Below, piece after piece: positions 16,095 through 16,998 of a DNA stretch of 16,998 nt. The notes below the pieces were generated by a model that had not been told where the DNA came from, did not search any database, and saw only the letters and a list, made by a program, of their open reading frames with translations. How positions within the stretch are numbered: position 1 is the first letter of the stretch; each line of letters begins with the position of its first letter. Made by a program: the position numbers and the translations under genes. Source of the stretch: Saccoglossus kowalevskii (taxonomy: Eukaryota > Hemichordata > Enteropneusta > Harrimaniidae); NCBI RefSeq assembly GCF_000003605.2, contig NW_003108598.1, positions 46,543-63,540 of the forward strand, written 5' to 3'.

Positions 16095-16233
16095 TTATAT
16101 ATTAGCTCCATGGGTTCAAGGGCATCTGAATAGCAAGGAGTCATGAAGAGCATCCTCTGGAGGTTTGTCCAATACAAGTGATAACACTTGAATTTGTTCC
16201 TCTTGATTAAACTGAATTCACATTGTTAGAGTC

Positions 16234-16310
16234 AATGGGAAGCTACTCACAAACTTGTGCCTGATTGGCTAACTGACCTTGACAACCAACAATCAGACCA
16301 ATCAGAGACA
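16234..16310 (-). repeat. Dispersed repeat with CCAAT-type inverted arms, copy 2
   Basis: Its reverse complement reads CTCTGATTGG … TTAGCCAATCAGGCACAA … TTTGTGAGTAGCTT, collinear with 8074-8150. Confidence 0.6.
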
Positions 16311-16998
16311 AGTCATTGTCAATGACACGTCCCCGTTCCGTTCATATTTGAGTGACATATACATGTACATTCAAAGCAGATCATGACCGAAATGCACCTG
16401 CATATGTACAACACATTGTGCTAAATCTGAACAAAATCCATCCATGCATGACTGAGATCCAGTTCTGGAATTGTGAAAATACGTGATTTTGATGCATTTT
16501 CGGCCTTAAAATGGCCATCATTCCACTATTGTTAAGGTAGCGAGACTATTATTTGTGTTGAAAACTACGATTTTCACATTTATTTATTAATTGATGAAAT
16601 GCACCATAAACTTTCATATGATAAAGTCAATATAACATAGAATGTCATGTAAGTTGGTTAAAATATAGATTTTCTGAAGGGAAGCAAGGCAGCCTCAGTA
16701 GTGTTTTCTAAAATCAACAACACAGGTTTAATCTGTGTGCCTATAAGTTTCAAAGATAAACTCAAGACAAAGCAATGTTAGGATGTGTTATCAGTAGCTA
16801 TCTGACACACAATGAGTGTTTCCAAACATTTGAGTGGTTTGTCTCCGCCCCTGTTTGTTTCACAGATTAGTCATTTGCATATGAATGTGTCAGACACAAG
16901 GTCACACAGCCACTGAAAAAAAATCATTGATTTTGGTGTTTTCATATGCCGAATTTATCCAATTATAGCTATCCCATTCCTTTATTTTTTTGGTTTCC
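16311..16998. other. Non-coding right end
   Basis: No coding frame, RNA gene or clear repeat was recognised from here to the window edge. Confidence 0.6.

Noticed and set aside
1-16998. A CRISPR array, operon, defence locus or other new multi-gene system
   Set aside because: The window is an animal gene with introns and transposon remnants; the direct repeats present are MITE copies or coding low complexity.

Overview
This is a piece of an AT-rich animal genome, not a prokaryotic or viral one. It holds a spliced gene with GT-AG introns in consistent phase, several families of short inverted-repeat (MITE-like) transposons and a decayed LINE. The sequence alone does not fix the species. Protein similarity and repeat style suggest a marine invertebrate, perhaps an invertebrate deuterostome.

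One gene dominates the window. It lies on the minus strand between about 0.43 and 10.99 kb and is a confident orthologue of PRDM10, a PR/SET-domain C2H2 zinc-finger transcription factor. I could place eight coding exons (minus-strand order): 10731-10600, 8821-8560, 7858-7688, 7236-7078, 6137-6027, 5244-5147, 4562-4310 and 3451-561. The phases agree at every junction and the total is 4077 nt (1358 residues plus stop). The protein has a low-complexity acidic N-terminus, a PR domain (exons 5-7), 14 C2H2 fingers, an Ala/Gln-rich region and a 30-residue polyglutamine tract. The last 963 residues sit in one uninterrupted terminal exon. A canonical AATAAA follows about 100 nt past the stop. The start codon is protected by an in-frame upstream stop, and a TATA/YY1-like core promoter lies about 230 bp upstream, directly against a MITE.

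The introns and the 5' flank are packed with repeats: a ~204-bp palindromic TA-flanked MITE (five copies), a ~185-bp TA-flanked MITE (two), a ~165-bp MITE (two, inverted), a TTAA-ended element (one full and one or two partial copies), a hAT-like MITE, and a 319-bp element ending 24 bp from an exon. A 5'-truncated, frameshifted LINE remnant (reverse-transcriptase YADD core plus C-terminal Cys/His motif) occupies about 11.9-13.2 kb.

From 13.9 to 15.2 kb the sequence is richer in CpG and carries YY1-, E2F- and NF-Y-like motifs and a strong minus-strand splice donor. It may be a distal or divergent promoter. From 15.2 kb to the right end I see only AT-rich non-coding DNA and two repeats. I see no defence system, operon or other new multi-gene system. 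The points of interest are the unusual architecture of this PRDM10 and its transposon-filled introns.
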